Shown piece after piece: positions 43,411-55,230 of a DNA stretch of 64,000 bases. The DNA comes from Erinaceus europaeus (lineage: Eukaryota > Chordata > Mammalia > Eulipotyphla > Erinaceidae), in the NCBI RefSeq assembly GCF_950295315.1, contig NC_080165.1, forward strand, positions 4,442,187 through 4,506,186. The letters are read 5' to 3'. The number at the start of each line of letters is the position of its first letter. Within the stretch, counting starts at the first letter, position 1. The notes below the pieces were generated by a model. It did no database searches. It was given only the letters and a program-made list of their open reading frames with translations, and was not told where the DNA came from. Made by a program: the position numbers and the translations under genes.

Positions 43411-44881
43411 TTTTTAAAAACGGGGGGGGGACTGCCACAAGCAGTGGAATTGTACCTCTGTAAAACCTGAGTTGTACACAAATAACATAAAGTAATAAAT
43501 GAACAAATATGTAAACTAGGCATATTTTACAAAATATGTAATGTAAGTTTCTGCACAAAATGTCAGGACACCCATGAAGGTCAGATACTATATGGGCAAT
43601 ATAGTAAGTTAAGTACCTGCTGGATTTATTTCCATTCTCTTTTGAATATTTTTAAATTTACCATCCTCACTCTTATTTGTAAAACTTACAAAATCATTTT
43701 AATTTCAAGATTTTACATATAAGTTCTTTTGTTTTCCATCAAATTGAACAAGGTTTTGTTCCTGGGGTGAAAATAAAATTACTTCTGTTTCTCATTGTTT
43801 CACTCTTGCTTAGAGATTTTCACTGAAAACCATACCATGCCTGTTGATATGAACTTCAGTAGATGATAATAAGTAGATTTTAAAAAATTAAACACAGAAA
43901 TCATACCTGATAAATAATGCTTTCTGAGCAGCAGTAATCACTTCAGTTTTTGTTTTGAAAATAAAGTCTTTTTGCGTAGTCGAATTCCACTTGTTTTGAT
44001 ATATTGCAGTATGAGATATGTTGAAAACAAAATATATTCCATTTAAAATTAAGGTGATATTCTAAGAGTACCTGTGCTTATTTTAAAATATGTACTTTAC
44101 TGCCTATTGAAAATTAATAAATGTTTCTTGAAATTTTGCATTTAAAAATAAATGCTATGACTTAGGTCTATGAAAAGTACATGTAGACAAAATGGAAAAA
44201 TAATGTTGCTGTGTTTTTAGCTGAATGTCATGGTCAAGTACTGTTTACTACTACCATGGGAAGGATAGAATGAAGTGTATAAGAAATAAAAAGGCAAAAG
44301 CAACCCCATGTGTAAAAATCTCAAGGAAGTTCATGTCTAATCACCTAAGAGTCCACATTTGGGTGAGATAAAACCTTGTGACCAGAAAGAATTTCAGTGA
44401 AGACTCTCAGTGGTGATAGAAATAAAATGAAGAGTAAAACAACAACATATTTTTATGTTGAGATTCACTTCTGATTGATGGAAAACGTTCAAATTTTATT
44501 AAAAAAAATAATCCCAAAATGTATCAGTCTCATTTAAAAAAAAATTTTTTTGTCTTGCAAATAAATCCCCAAGCATTTGCAACTAGAAGGCCAGCCTCTG
44601 CAGAACACTTTATAAATAACTGCATTTAAAATATTGGTGAACAACACTTCTTCTAAAATAGAGTAAGAGTTGTCTGTAATGAAAAACTAACACAGATTTG
44701 ACGTTTATTTAATTTAGGAGGCAGTAGGAAGGACATTTGATATGGGTTTTCAAATCTACGGATTTGAAAATGAACGTTCTATTTAATCAGAAATAAATCA
44801 CAATTGCTATATTTGGCTAGGCTTTACAGCTAGTGACTTTGGTTTTTAAAAGTGCATCTGATTAAAGAAATAGACTCAAGA
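43411..44881. other. Repeat-poor AT-rich sequence
   Basis: A G run lies at 43422-43430. A perfect 10-bp inverted repeat with a 4-nt loop lies at 44747-44770 (listed under findings). No gene seen. Confidence 0.45.
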
Positions 44882-44958
44882 CTCGGAGGTGGTGCCCCTG
44901 GTTGAGCACACACATCACAGTTCACAAGGACCCAGGTTTAAGTGCCCAACCCCACCTT
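44882..44958 (+). repeat. 5' fragment of a short-subtype SINE
   Basis: GACTCGGAGGTGGTGCCCC, TTCACAAGGACCCAGGTTTAAG, then ends at CCCCACCTTAGG. Confidence 0.7.
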
Positions 44959-45147
44959 AGGATATCTGAATGAACTTGAGAATATAACTTAGCATTACAA
45001 ATATCTACTGCATCACATTGAAGCTACCATTATCTTCATAGCCACTGGATTCTCACAGCGACCAGGTATGATAATAAAAATAAGGCAATCTCTATCCAGG
45101 ACCTTTGTTGAGTGTCTGTTATGTGGCATCTGTCATCCTGAGAATGA

Positions 45148-45230
45148 CACCATTTTTGGTGGTGTTGGGTATTGAATCTAGAACCTCTCATCCCTCAGTC
45201 ATGAAAATCTTTGTGTAAATTGCTGTTTGT
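45148..45230 (-). repeat. Fragment of the GGTTATGCAAAGA SINE family
   Basis: Antisense GGTGGTGTTGGGTATTGAATC, ACCTCTCATCCCTCAGTC, ATGAAAATCTTTGTG. Confidence 0.5.
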
Positions 45231-46639
45231 CCACTGATTCTTACTGTCTAATACTTTAGGTAGATGTTTTTATTTAATCCTGAACAAGTCAATAAATTCT
45301 GTGTTGTTATTTCCATTTTTACACATTACAAGTTGGATAGATAGTAGGTAATTTATTCAAGATTGAACAAGTAGCAGACTGGGAACTTAGTCGACTTGAA
45401 TCCAGTACTGTGTAAAAGGCTAGAAAACCATCTTAAAGGTTTGGTCGAAATGCCAATACTTTGCTGTTCTATTCATGGGTACAGTTTTCTTTGTTTTTGA
45501 GGAAAAAAGATGTCGGGTTTCCTGTGATCTGCAAAATATTGCTAGTGGGTGTATCATTTCTGTGAAAGTTAGAGTATATTAAAGTCTTCAAAGACTCACT
45601 TCTGCAAATTGTTGACCATCAAATGGATGTGAAAAGCTACAGGGAAATATTCTCAAATAGAAGTGACTTTTCTATTAAGGAAAACCACATGTGACTCCAG
45701 TAAGACACTGTACGTGTGCCATCTGACTTAGAGCCACCTACCACTGCCTTTACTTCTAGGTATTTCTCATCTATGCTATATTTGTTTTATTTTAACTGTT
45801 GTTGCTTTTCCATAGATATTTAACATTTGAAATAAGAAACAGTAAATTACTATTCCCATCTATTTTTTAATAGGCTTTTGTCTAGTAAGCACCTGATTTG
45901 GAAGAAAGTCTACTTTCTGACCAGCTGAAAAGAACTGGAAAGAAAAAGAAAAAAAAAAATAGTCAAGCTTTCCAAGAATACAGGTCTCTCCCCGCTTAAA
46001 CTGTTCCAAACCACACTCACTTATAATCATAGACCAAAAAAGAAGAAAAAAAAATCTTGACTTTTTCCCTGTAAAGTCTTTTAATCCTCTATGCCAAGGG
46101 CTACAGCCCAAGGCAGACACAGAACTAGAATTTCTGTTCTCCTGTCTCTGGCTATAAGAAAAGTCTGTAAACCAATTTCCAGACTGTGTTAAAAGTAGTT
46201 TAACTGTCAGAAGGAAAAAGAAAGGTGCCTTTGATGTTTGCTATTTGAGATTAAACATTTGGTTTTTATATGCATCCTTTGTAGGGGCATTAAACTAGGA
46301 CCAGCCACTCGTAGCTGAGTCTCACTTTGTCTTTGCTAACTGACACTCCATAGCACATAGTTTCTGGTGGTTGCTTCTGGTATTTTTAAGCTCACAAATG
46401 TGGCCTGTAATTAAAATTCATTTGAAGGAAAGTCCACTTCACAGTTTATTCAAAATATTGAGAGCATTTATTTTGTGGAATCCCCTTCAGGTGACCTAAG
46501 CTAAGCAGATGTGATCCTTCAACAACCTGCCCTTAACACTCTAGTTACTCAACTATTGAGAGTATCCAGTGTTTTCATTACTTTCCTTTAAACATACGTA
46601 TTACTACATGTGCACAAAATTTAAAAATTAATTATGACA
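45231..46639. other. Repeat-poor AT-rich sequence
   Basis: Nothing recognised over about 1.4 kb apart from A-rich runs near 45940-46050. Confidence 0.45.
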
Positions 46640-46772
46640 GGGGGCCGGGTGTTGGTGCACCTGATTAAACAGGCATAGTACAAAGCACAAGGATACTGGT
46701 TTGAGCCCCTGGCTCCCCACCTGTAGGGGCTCACTTCACAATCAATGAAGCAGGCCTTCAGGTGTCTATTTC

Positions 46773-46816
<44 letters not shown>

Positions 46817-46920
46817 CTCTCTCGATTTCACTCTGTCCTCTCCAATAAAGTGGAAATAATGGCCACCAGAAGCGGTGTATTGGTAGTACAGGCACTGAGC
46901 TTCAGTCATACCTCTGGAGG

Positions 46921-46926
<6 letters not shown>
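46640..46926 (+). repeat. tRNA-derived SINE with (CT)n and extended 3' end
   Basis: GGGGGCCGGGTGTTGGTGCACC, (CT)n at 46776-46811, CTCCAATAAAGTGG, GTAGTACAGGCACTGAGC, CCTCTGGAGGCAAATA. Confidence 0.9.
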
Positions 46927-46970
<44 letters not shown>

Positions 46971-47003
46971 CTATATATATATTCACTATATATATATTCA
47001 CAA
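46927..47003. repeat. (TA)n followed by a TATATATATTCAC tandem repeat
   Basis: About 20 TA units, then three TTCAC-spaced blocks (46966-47003) with a period of 18 bp. Confidence 0.93.
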
Positions 47004-47160
47004 TATAAAGCTGTTTTGTTTTTATTGAGGGGGCAAATGCTTTACCTTGCAGTCACTGACACATGAGTATAATTTCATTGTGTAAGCCCCCTTTCTCTGT
47101 CTCCTCCTCCCCTCTCAATTTCTCTCTGTCTCTACCCAATAATAAATAACTAATTTTTTA
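47004..47160. repeat. Short L1 3' end (antisense) joined to a SINE pyrimidine tract (sense)
   Basis: TTTTTATTGAGGGGGCAAATGC...CATTGTGTAAGCCCCC parallels 22762-22845. From about 47095 TCTCTGTCTCCTCCTCCCC...CCCAATAATAAATAAC is SINE-like. Confidence 0.6.
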
Positions 47161-47488
47161 GATATAGAGATTAATAATTTACCATAAATCATAATTCATG
47201 ACATGATATACCAAAAACGATTGTTGCCCATTTAAGGCATCGTGTTGGAGAAGGCTAGAGATCATAGAATTCGAAACAGCTGCTTTCAGTGAATCCCTGA
47301 GGAGTGGGAGGGACTGCACTCTAGCAGGGAGGCAGCTCTAAGCAGATGTGGAAATCATCCAACTTGAATGACTTGAATCTTGAATGCTAGACTGGCTAAG
47401 TCTTCTCTTCTCATGCTGAGAATTGACTTGGTCAGAGATATGTAGCCATTCAGAAAGCAGGAGGAATCTACATGTTGATGGGAAAATC
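47161..47488. other. Unassigned sequence
   Basis: Nothing recognised. Confidence 0.4.
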
Positions 47489-47685
47489 AGGGGCTGGGAG
47501 GTGGTGCTCCTGGATAAGTGCTCACATTACTGTGCATAAGAACTCGGGTTCAAGCCCCTGGTCCCCATCTGCAGGGGGAAAGCTTGACAAGTAGTGAACC
47601 AGGTCTGCAGGTGTCTCTCTCCCTATGTCCTCCTCCCCTCTCAATGTCTCTCTGACACTATCCAATAATAATTAAAAATATTTTA
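47489..47685 (+). repeat. tRNA-derived SINE, short subtype
   Basis: GGGGCTGGGAGGTGGTGCTCC, GGTTCAAGCCCCTGG, AAAGCTTGACAAGTAG. Probable TSD GGGAAAATCA before and GGGAAATCA after. Confidence 0.9.
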
Positions 47686-47949
47686 GGGAAATCATAGTGT
47701 GGCCATTTTTATAAAGCTAGAACCGTGTAGCTGCTGCGGGACTATGCCAGGCAAGGAGAGTACCAGGCAAGTGAAACATGGAAGCCAGGCCAAGGGCTGT
47801 TCACTCCTCACCCTGCCACCTCATACATGGGAAAAATTCAGTATTGTAGACACAGCAACAACTGCAGCTACTCAGAAGAGTTAACCTGACATAGAAGTAA
47901 CAAAGAAAAGAAAAGAGAAGTCTTGGAAGTCTTTGTAAAAACAACTCAC

Positions 47950-48303
47950 TGAAAATGAATTCCAGGCATGGGTGGAGGTGTACCCAGCAGAACACAGATC
48001 TGACCATGCATGTTCTGCACAGGGAAGCTTTCTAATCAGTGCAGTACTACAGGTGTCTATTTTTCTTTTCAATTATCTTTAGTTATTTATTGGATAGAAA
48101 CAGCCAGAAACTGAGAGGGAAGGAGAGATGAAAAATGATAGAGACAGACAGACACCTGCAACCCTGCTTCACCACTCACAAAGCTTCCCTCTTGCAGGTG
48201 GGGACCAAGGGCTTGAACCTGGGTCCTTGTGCACAGTAACATGTGCGCTCAACCAGGTGCACCATCACCCGGCCCCCAGGTGTCTCTTTCGATCTACCGA
48301 TCT

Positions 48304-48349
<46 letters not shown>

Positions 48350-48420
48350 AAGAAACATGAAAATGGTGATTGCCAGGAGGAACCACTCAGGGAGTCAGGG
48401 ACTGAGCCCCAGTGATAATG
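47950..48420 (+). repeat. SINE split by another SINE, with (CT)n
   Basis: Outer element: GCACAGGGAAGCTTTCTAATC, CTACAGGTGTCT..., resuming at about 48277 with CAGGTGTCTCTTTCG, (CT)n 48308-48344 and ACTGAGCCCCAGTGATAATG. The duplicated CAGGTGTCT on both sides of the inner SINE is its TSD. Confidence 0.75.
48060..48276 (-). repeat. tRNA-derived SINE, short subtype, nested
   Basis: Antisense TTATTTATTGGATAGAAACAG tail, CACCTGCAACCCTGCTTC, GGCTTGAACCTGGG, ACCAGGTGCACCATCACCC. Confidence 0.9.
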
Positions 48421-48639
48421 GGACGGGGGTAGAAAGAGGAGAGAGAATTTGGGACTCACTAAATAATTTAGAAGATCAGTCAGAATTTTGACATATGACC
48501 CAGAAATTACAGTAATGAAGGAGGTAGCTTAGTGATGGAGAAAGGATTTGCCTGGTAGAAATCACAAGTTCTATCTTTGACACCATAGATATCGGGGATG
48601 TCCTGATTCTCTCTTATAAACTAAATTAATTTAAGTAAA

Positions 48640-49110
48640 TTAGATAATTCTAAAGAAACAAAGGAAAAACATACAAGCTATAAAAAAAAAAAAAGGAAGG
48701 AACGAACGAAAGAACAGAAAGGACCACACAACCACAAGGTTCTTTTCTAGGGAGATAAAGTTAAAAACTGTATAAATTCCAAGCTGGTTGTGAAAAGTAC
48801 ATTGAATGAAATAATAGTGGTATCTTGTACGCATCATGAATTGATTGCAAAAGGCACACGGATTGCCCAAATCAGAGAGTAACAAATGACTGGCAAAGCA
48901 GTTGGACCAGGGGCCGGAGTTCTGGTGCATATTGGGCCCTTCTATGGTCTGGCCCCGCCCCCACCTTCTCCCCAATACATAGCATTAACTTTTCCTTAAA
49001 TATTTTATTTATTTATTTTACTTATGTTGATTTATTCTGCATGGAGACAAAGAGCAAAGAGAAACTAAAAGGAAACAGGAGATAGGAAGGGAGAGATGAA
49101 TGGAGGACCC
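48640..49110. other. Unassigned; old SINE-like tail at about 49000-49080
   Basis: TTATTCTGCATGGAGACAAAGAG after a TTTATTTATTT run resembles an antisense SINE tail but lacks body and head. Confidence 0.35.
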
Positions 49111-49129
49111 CCAACACTTCATCTGCCCT

Positions 49130-49565
49130 GTTCCAGCCTTTAGGTCCATGATTGGTGAACAATTTGTTTGGCTTTGTATGTTAACTCTCTTTTCAGCCAC
49201 CAGGTTCCAGATGCCAGCAGGATAAGACCAGACTTTCCTGGACAGACGACCCCACCAATATGTCCTGAAACCCAGCTTCCCCAGAGCCCTGCCCCACTAG
49301 AGAAAGAGAGAGACAGGCTGGGAGTGTGGATCCACCTGTCAACGCCCATGTTCAGTGGGGAAGCAATTACAGAAGCCAGACCTTCCACCTTCTGCATCCC
49401 ACAATGACCCTGGGTCCATGCTCCCAGAGGGATAAAGAATAGGAAAGCTGTCAGGGGAGGGGATGGGATACAGAGTTCTGGTGGTGGGAATTGTGTGAAG
49501 TTGTAACCCCCTTATCCTATGGTTTCGTCAATATTTCCTTTTTATAAATAAATTTTTTAAAAAAA
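49130..49565 (+). repeat. L1 3' UTR, near-complete distal part
   Basis: GTCCATGATTGGTGAACAATTTG, GCCACCAGGTTCCAGATGCC, AAAGAGAGAGACAGGCTGG, CAATTACAGAAGCCAGACC, TTCTGGTGGTGGGAATTGTG, CCTTTTTATAAATAAA. Best reference copy in the window for this 3' UTR. Confidence 0.92.
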
Positions 49566-49705
49566 GAAAGAAAGAGAGAAACACCTGAGCACTGCTTTAC
49601 CACTTGTGAAACTTCACCCAATAGGTGGGAACTGGAAACTTGAACCCAGGTCCTTGGGTGATGTAATAAACGCATTCAAACGGGTGCCTCACAGCCTGCC
49701 CCCAC
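49566..49705 (-). repeat. tRNA-derived SINE, short subtype (partial)
   Basis: Antisense AAACACCTGAGCACTGC, TAGGTGGGAACTGGAAAC, CTTGAACCCAGGTCCTTGGG, CACAGCCTGCCCCC. Confidence 0.75.
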
Positions 49706-50624
49706 CATTTCTAGTTCTTCCCCAGCCCAGCCACGGTAGGCATCAGCATCTGGACTCTCAATTCTCTATTTGCAATAATGACAGTATCACACTGACTTGA
49801 TTGCTGCTGGACCTCTGTAATAAGCTTTAAAGGAAGTTGGTATCTTTTACCTCATACCTCCTTTTTTCACCTCTGGTCTTCAACCCTCAGGGATATGCAT
49901 TCCATACGGATCATAGGGTTTCTTTATCATTTTCTGCAAGAACACCGTTGGAAATTGTCCACGGGATTGCACTGCCCCACTGTCAGTCTGCAATGTCATT
50001 GGAATACCGAGGTGCAGAACCACCAATGACCACAGTGGTCTGTAAGTTGAAGTATATCTACATTTTCTTTAAAACAAAGTTTTATAGTTTTCAGGGAAGA
50101 GATCTCACATTTCTATTGAGTTTATTATTAAAAGTTTGATTCTTTTTTGAAGTCATTTATTGGGATTAATTTTGGAACTGTTTATCATTAAAAGTGTTGT
50201 GGTAAAATCAGTGGTTTTTTTAGGCTTTTGATCCAAAACCTTTTTTTGTGAAATAGTCATTAGTTTGCAAACATCACTGTTTATTTCTTAGGTTTTTATA
50301 AATAAAAAATCAGACATTATGTAACTAAAGAGGATTTTTCTTATTTCTTTCTACTCTGGACCCCCCCCCCCCGTTTCCCCCTTACTTGGCAATAGACTCT
50401 AGCTTAAAGTTTAATAAAAATGACATGCAAGGGCATCTTTGTCTTGCTTGTGCTAAGGATGAAATGATTCTTTAAGTTTTATATTAGCTATATATATTTT
50501 TTAAATCAGTCCTTTAATCCTCTTTATTTTCCTCCAGAAAAGACATTTATTTTGTTTTGTTACCTCTATCAAATTGATCATAAAGTTTTTGTTGTCCACT
50601 AATGTAAATTATTCATTAATTGAC
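49706..50624. other. Unassigned AT-rich sequence with a C run
   Basis: A run of 14 C lies at 50360-50373. No gene recognised; the 100-codon frame at 49837-50139 has no known motif. Confidence 0.4.
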
Positions 50625-52040
50625 TTTTTAAAATTTCTTTATTGCAGGATTAGTGTTTTATAGTCATCGCTAAATATAATACATGTACATGCATAACATT
50701 TTGCAGTTTACCACTCAACAATACATCCCCTACTAGGTCTTCTGCCCTCCTGTTCCAGGACCTGAACCCTCCCCCCACCCACCCCAGAGTCTTTCTCGTT
50801 GGTACAATACACCAACTCCAGTCCAAGTTCTGCTGTGTGTTTTCCCTTCTGGTCTTGTTTTTCAACTTCTGTCTATGAGTGAGATCATGCCATACTCATC
50901 TGTCTCTTTCTGAATTATCTCACTACACATGATTCCTTCAAGCTCTATCCAAGATGGTCTGAAAACAGTTAAATCACCATTTTTAATAGCTAAGTGGTAT
51001 TCCATAGTGTATATACACCACAACTTGCTCAGCCACTCATCTGCTGTTGGACACTTGGGTTGCTTCCAGGTTTTGGCTATTACAGATTGTGCTGCTAAGA
51101 ACATAGGTGTACACAAATCTTTTTGGATGGCTATGTTAGGTTCCTTAGGATATATCCCCAGGAGAGGAATTGCAGGGTCATAGGGCAGGTCCATTTCTAA
51201 TCTTCAGAGAGTTCTCCAGACTGCTCTCCACAGAGGTTGGACCAATTTATATTCCTACCAGCAGTGCAGAAGGGTTCCTTTGGCCCCTCTCCAGCATTTG
51301 TTGTTGCTGTTCTTTTTGATGTATGCCATTCTCACAGGAGTGAAGTGGTATCTCATTATTGTCTTTATTTGAATTTCTCTGACCATCCATGACTTGGAGC
51401 ATTTTTTCATTTGTTTATCAGTCTTTTAGATCTCTTCTGTGGTGAATATTCTGTTCATATCCTTTCCCCATTTTTGGATGGGGTCATTTTTCTTGTTGTT
51501 GAGTTTGGCAAACTCTTCATATATCTTGACTATTAGCTTCTTGTCTGATGCATTATGGCATGTAAAGATCTCCCATTCTGTGAGGGGGTCTCTTGGTTTG
51601 GGTAGTGGTTTCTTTTGCTGTGCAGAAGTTGTTTTTTTTTTTAATTTGATATAGTCCAATGGTTTATTTTTGTTTTAGTTTTCTTTGTAAATGCATTCAT
51701 TTCATTGAAGATGTCTTTAAAATTTATGCGGAAAAGAGTTCTGCCAATATTTTCCTCTAAGTAGCTGATAGTTTCTGGTCTAACATCCAAGTCCTTGATC
51801 CACTTGGACTTTACTTTTGTGTTTGGTGAAATATAGTGGTTCAGTTTTATTCTTCTGCATGTTTCAACCCATTTTTCCCGACACCATTTGGTGAGGAGAC
51901 TCCCCTTCCCCCATTCAATAGACTGGATACCTTTGTCAAAGATTAGATGTCCATAGGTGTGGGAGCTTACTTCTGGGTTCTCAATTCTATTCCACTGGTC
52001 AGTGTCTCTATTTATGTTCCTGTACCAGGCAAGAGAAGGA
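50625..52040 (-). mobile_element. 5'-truncated L1, antisense
   Basis: The 3' end at about 50625-50860 (GCAGGATTAGTGTTTTATAG, CCTACTAGGTCTTCTGCCC) belongs to the same 3' UTR type as the minisatellite-bearing L1 at 22762. ORF2 follows upstream on the minus strand and breaks at about 52040. Confidence 0.85.
50862..52040 (-). pseudogene. L1 ORF2 C-terminal third, frameshifted
   Basis: In minus-strand order: NRDTDQWNRIENPEVSSHTY, SKWIKDLDVRPETISYLEEN (51641-52040), then FAKLNNKKNDPIQKWGKDMN (51426-51659), then [19 protein letters not shown] and KTWKQPKCPTADEWLSKLW, MEYHLAIKNGD (50862-51194). These follow L1 ORF2p after the RT domain. At least two frame changes separate the pieces and the Cys-rich block lies in a gap between them, so no protein is made. 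Confidence 0.9.
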
Positions 52041-52514
52041 ATACAACAAGACAAGACTTGGACCTCTTTGGGAACCCACCAAGTCACAGGTGGGTGCAAA
52101 GACGTATGTGTGGCTCATGGACAGAGAGGGAAGTAAGGAGAGATTCCTGGTGCTAACAGCCTGTATCTACCAGGCAGTGACTGGTAACAGTTCTGCAGTT
52201 TATCAGTTGAGGTGCCACCTCCAGTTTGAGTTTATTAATGGAAAGACTGCTGAAGGGAGGAGAGGAGCCCCCCCCCCAAGGCTCACCAAATGCAACTGAA
52301 AGTCTCCACTGCTACTGTCTTTTGGAGGCTGGAGCAGCAGCCAGAGCCCCTGTGCTGACATCAAGGGCAGAGACCTGACCAAGAAACTCGGAAGACTTAT
52401 ACTCCTGGTGTTCGGGAAGTGGGGTTGTATAGTGGGAGCTTTTCCACAATGTTCTCTTCATGAATTTGGAAACATGTTGAATCATTGCCTCAGAACCCAC
52501 AGAGTACAAACAAG
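52041..52514. other. Unassigned sequence upstream of the L1 break
   Basis: GC-richer than the surroundings with a C run at 52269-52277. It may be flanking DNA or another L1 segment that I do not recognise. Confidence 0.35.
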
Positions 52515-52672
52515 ATTTTTTACTTTTATTTTTGTTAGAAACTCACGAGGCCAAGTGTACTTCTAGCTTGGATCTGGCTGCTGGCAGAGCAGCTCCATTG
52601 AGCCATGCTGGATTTGGACCCTTGGGGTGTGGGAGTCCCTTTGCATAACCACTGTGCTACCTCTCCCCCATG
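52515..52672 (-). repeat. SINE (GGTTATGCAAAGA family)
   Basis: Antisense GAGCAGCTCCATTGAGCC, GGGAGTCCCTTTGCATAACC, ACTGTGCTACCTCTCCCC. Confidence 0.7.
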
Positions 52673-53290
52673 CTGTTTTATCTTTTGGTCAGGAATGAGT
52701 AATTAAGCTAAGAAACCTACTTATAGTTAAAAAGCCCTCAGGCTCCAGTAGCCTACAGGGAAGAAAAAGAACATAAGAGGGTTTAACAACCACTGTGCTT
52801 CAACTCAGAGATTGAGATAACATTGAATCAACTCTTAATTTCTACAACAGTGAACTCTTTAAGTACCTTATTTAGACACAAGTTAATCCAGGCAAGTGTA
52901 ATTAGTGGATTGAAAAGAACTGAGAGAGGGACCTCATTAATTGACTTTGATTTTATTTTCAATATTTATTAATTCAACCATTTGTGATGTTCTCTTTTGC
53001 TTTTGCCTTTTTTCTGATGTGGGGGGGGGGCGATATCCAACCCCCCTTCTGGGAACTTGCTGAAGCAGACCACATAGAGAGCAAAGCTTGGCCAATCAGT
53101 AGCTTTTTGTCCTAGGAGAATATTTTGGGTCTGAATGGTGTGAATTGCAGTGGACAGCTTGTGGCTACCTGGCCAAGGAATTCAAGTTCCCAGAGAGTAC
53201 AGTCTTCTGCCAAGACTTCCCTAGTCCTGCTGCCAATGTTATGCTTAGATTGAGTCTTCAGAGACAACAGGACCAACAAGATGCACAGGA
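52673..53290. other. Unassigned sequence with a G run
   Basis: A G run lies at 53022-53030 followed closely by CCCCCC. From 53145 an open frame runs into the L1 scrap below; its first 50 codons (YLAKEFKFPES, FCQDFPSPAANV, QRQQDQQDAQEQD) match nothing I can name. Confidence 0.35.
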
Positions 53291-53362
53291 ACAGGATCCT
53301 GTTAGACCAGAAGCTATCAAATATTTAGAAGAAAACATTGGCATAACTCTACATAGATCAAT
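53291..53362 (+). pseudogene. Small L1 ORF2 scrap
   Basis: VRPEAIKYLEENIGITLH parallels VRPETISYLEENIGRTLF in the ORF2 relic at 51641-52040, so this 70-bp piece is L1 in the opposite orientation. Confidence 0.7.
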
Positions 53363-53447
53363 GTTATATGGGCTGGTGATTATAACAACTGCCTCATGCA
53401 TGCCAACTCTGTGGTCTGCCACTGCACCATGTTCCTGGCCCTTTCAT

Positions 53448-53572
53448 CTATCCTCCCTCCTTCCCTTGCTCCCTCCTTCCCTCTCTCCCTCCTTCCTTCT
53501 CTCCTACCCTCCTTTCCTTCTTCCCTTCCTTCCTTCTTCATTCTTCCTTCTTTCCTTCCTTCTTCATTCCAG
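53448..53572. repeat. (CCTT)n/(CCCTCCTT)n pyrimidine tract
   Basis: Low-complexity C/T sequence giving a Ser/Leu/Pro-rich artefactual frame. Confidence 0.93.
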
Positions 53573-53849
53573 TAATATTAAGGCATTCAACTCCAGAATT
53601 TCTGTTTTTTTATTTTGTTTTATTAATTCTGCCTTTTCATTTATAAACATATTTGGTAAAAACCTCATATTTTCATGCAGTTGTTTATGTATTTTTACTA
53701 TTCTTTTTTTTTTTTTTTAGGCCCTCCCTTCAAGCTAAGAGTTAAGTCAGTGATTGGAACTGAGAATGAAATCCTGTGGTTTGGGTGTTGGAGTCTCTCT
53801 ATTCCTGCTTCTCCCAGTGATAGTAGCTCCACATGTCAGACTCCAAATA

Positions 53850-53990
53850 ATTATAATTATAATTATTTATTTCTAGGTACACTATATGTTTCTGCTCATC
53901 TTTGGTTCATGGTGGTGCTGGGGATTGAAGGCTCAGGCATGAGTGTCTCTTTGCATAACCGTTATGCTATCTACCCTCACCCACACTATG
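53850..53990 (-). repeat. SINE (GGTTATGCAAAGA family)
   Basis: Antisense CATGGTGGTGCTGGGGATTG, AGGCTCAGGCATGAGTGTC, TCTTTGCATAACCGTTATGC, preceded by an (ATAATT)n stretch at 53848-53866. Confidence 0.85.
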
Positions 53991-55107
53991 TATTTCTTAG
54001 GTTTCTGTTTATTATCTGGAAACAATGAACTAGATTGCTTCTTATTAAAAGCCCAGTGACTTACTAGTTAGAGGTAAAGAGAGGAGACCCTCCCGAGTTC
54101 TCTAATGCATCAGCCGTGTGCAGGCCACAGATGACCATGGGCATCTTTCCACGCTGTTGTGACACTTGTTTGCCTGAGGAGACTTCCCAGAGCAATAATT
54201 GATTCATTGCTTGTGTACTCCTTAGAGTTCAGTTATCTCTCTAATGTGATACAACTAATTAGAAATTGTGTTGCAAAATGTAGTTGCCTTTACTGAAGTG
54301 ATCAATTATATAGTGAGGGCCCTGCAGGCATTTGGTTCAGCATGCACTCCGCAGTAGTCCTGCTTATTACAGATGATGGCCTAGTGCTTGTTTCTGGCAG
54401 GCCTAGACAGGGTCTATGCATCACTAATACATCAGCTGTGTCTACACTGACGCCACAGGCCAGGCTGGAAGGTGAAGGCTGGGTATCTAGAAAAAAAAAT
54501 ATCAGCCTTCCTAAGTTATAACCTATTTGTTCCGTTGCATCTGGTGCACTGGATAACACATGTGTGGTCAAGACTTCAGTTTGCCCTCATGAGGCTTCTT
54601 GCAGTTTGACTGAGGATATCCTTAATGAAATGTGCAAGCCAGTGGAAAGGGGTTGGCTGCTAACCTCTGCCAGACAGATCAGAGGGACAGCTAACCAGTG
54701 TGCAGACTGGTAAAGTCACCATCACTGAGGACGGGGTGAGTGTGGACAGATAGGAGTGGGTGTTGGTAGCTGAGTATTTATAATCCTACCATGTCTCTAG
54801 TATCTTGTGAGTAAGGTACGCAGAGTCTTTTGGCTGTGATGTGTTAGTGTCAGCCTGCAGATGATTTCCTGAAAATGCTGAAATGGTCCTTCCTTAAGAG
54901 CCAAATATATTGTTACTATTCACAACAGTGACAAAGTGTCCTCCCAGTAGCAGTGGATAAGTGTAACTACTGATCAGTGTAAAAAATCTAAGGTCTTCAC
55001 ATTGGGTTTTCTAATGATAATAGTGACTAGAGATATTAAAATATCAACTATGTATTAAGTAACTCTAAAATTTATTTCATTTTCATCAAAGTTAAAAATC
55101 ATTCCAT
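53991..55107. other. Repeat-poor sequence
   Basis: No local repeat family found, no domain recognised in the 89-codon minus frame at 54302-54571. Confidence 0.4.
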
Positions 55108-55230
55108 GGCACTAGGGATACAGCATAGTGGTTATTCAAAGAGCATTCATACCCAAGGCTCTGAGTTCCCAGGTTCAATCCCCTGCACCACCATAAGCCA
55201 GAACTGAGCAGTGCTCTGTTAAAGAAAAAA
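55108..55230 (+). repeat. SINE (GGTTATGCAAAGA family)
   Basis: GCACTAGGGATACAGCATAG, TGGTTATTCAAAGAGC, CAGGTTCAATCCCCTGC, ACCACCATAAGCCAGAAC, GAGCAGTGCTCTGTTAAAG. Confidence 0.9.
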
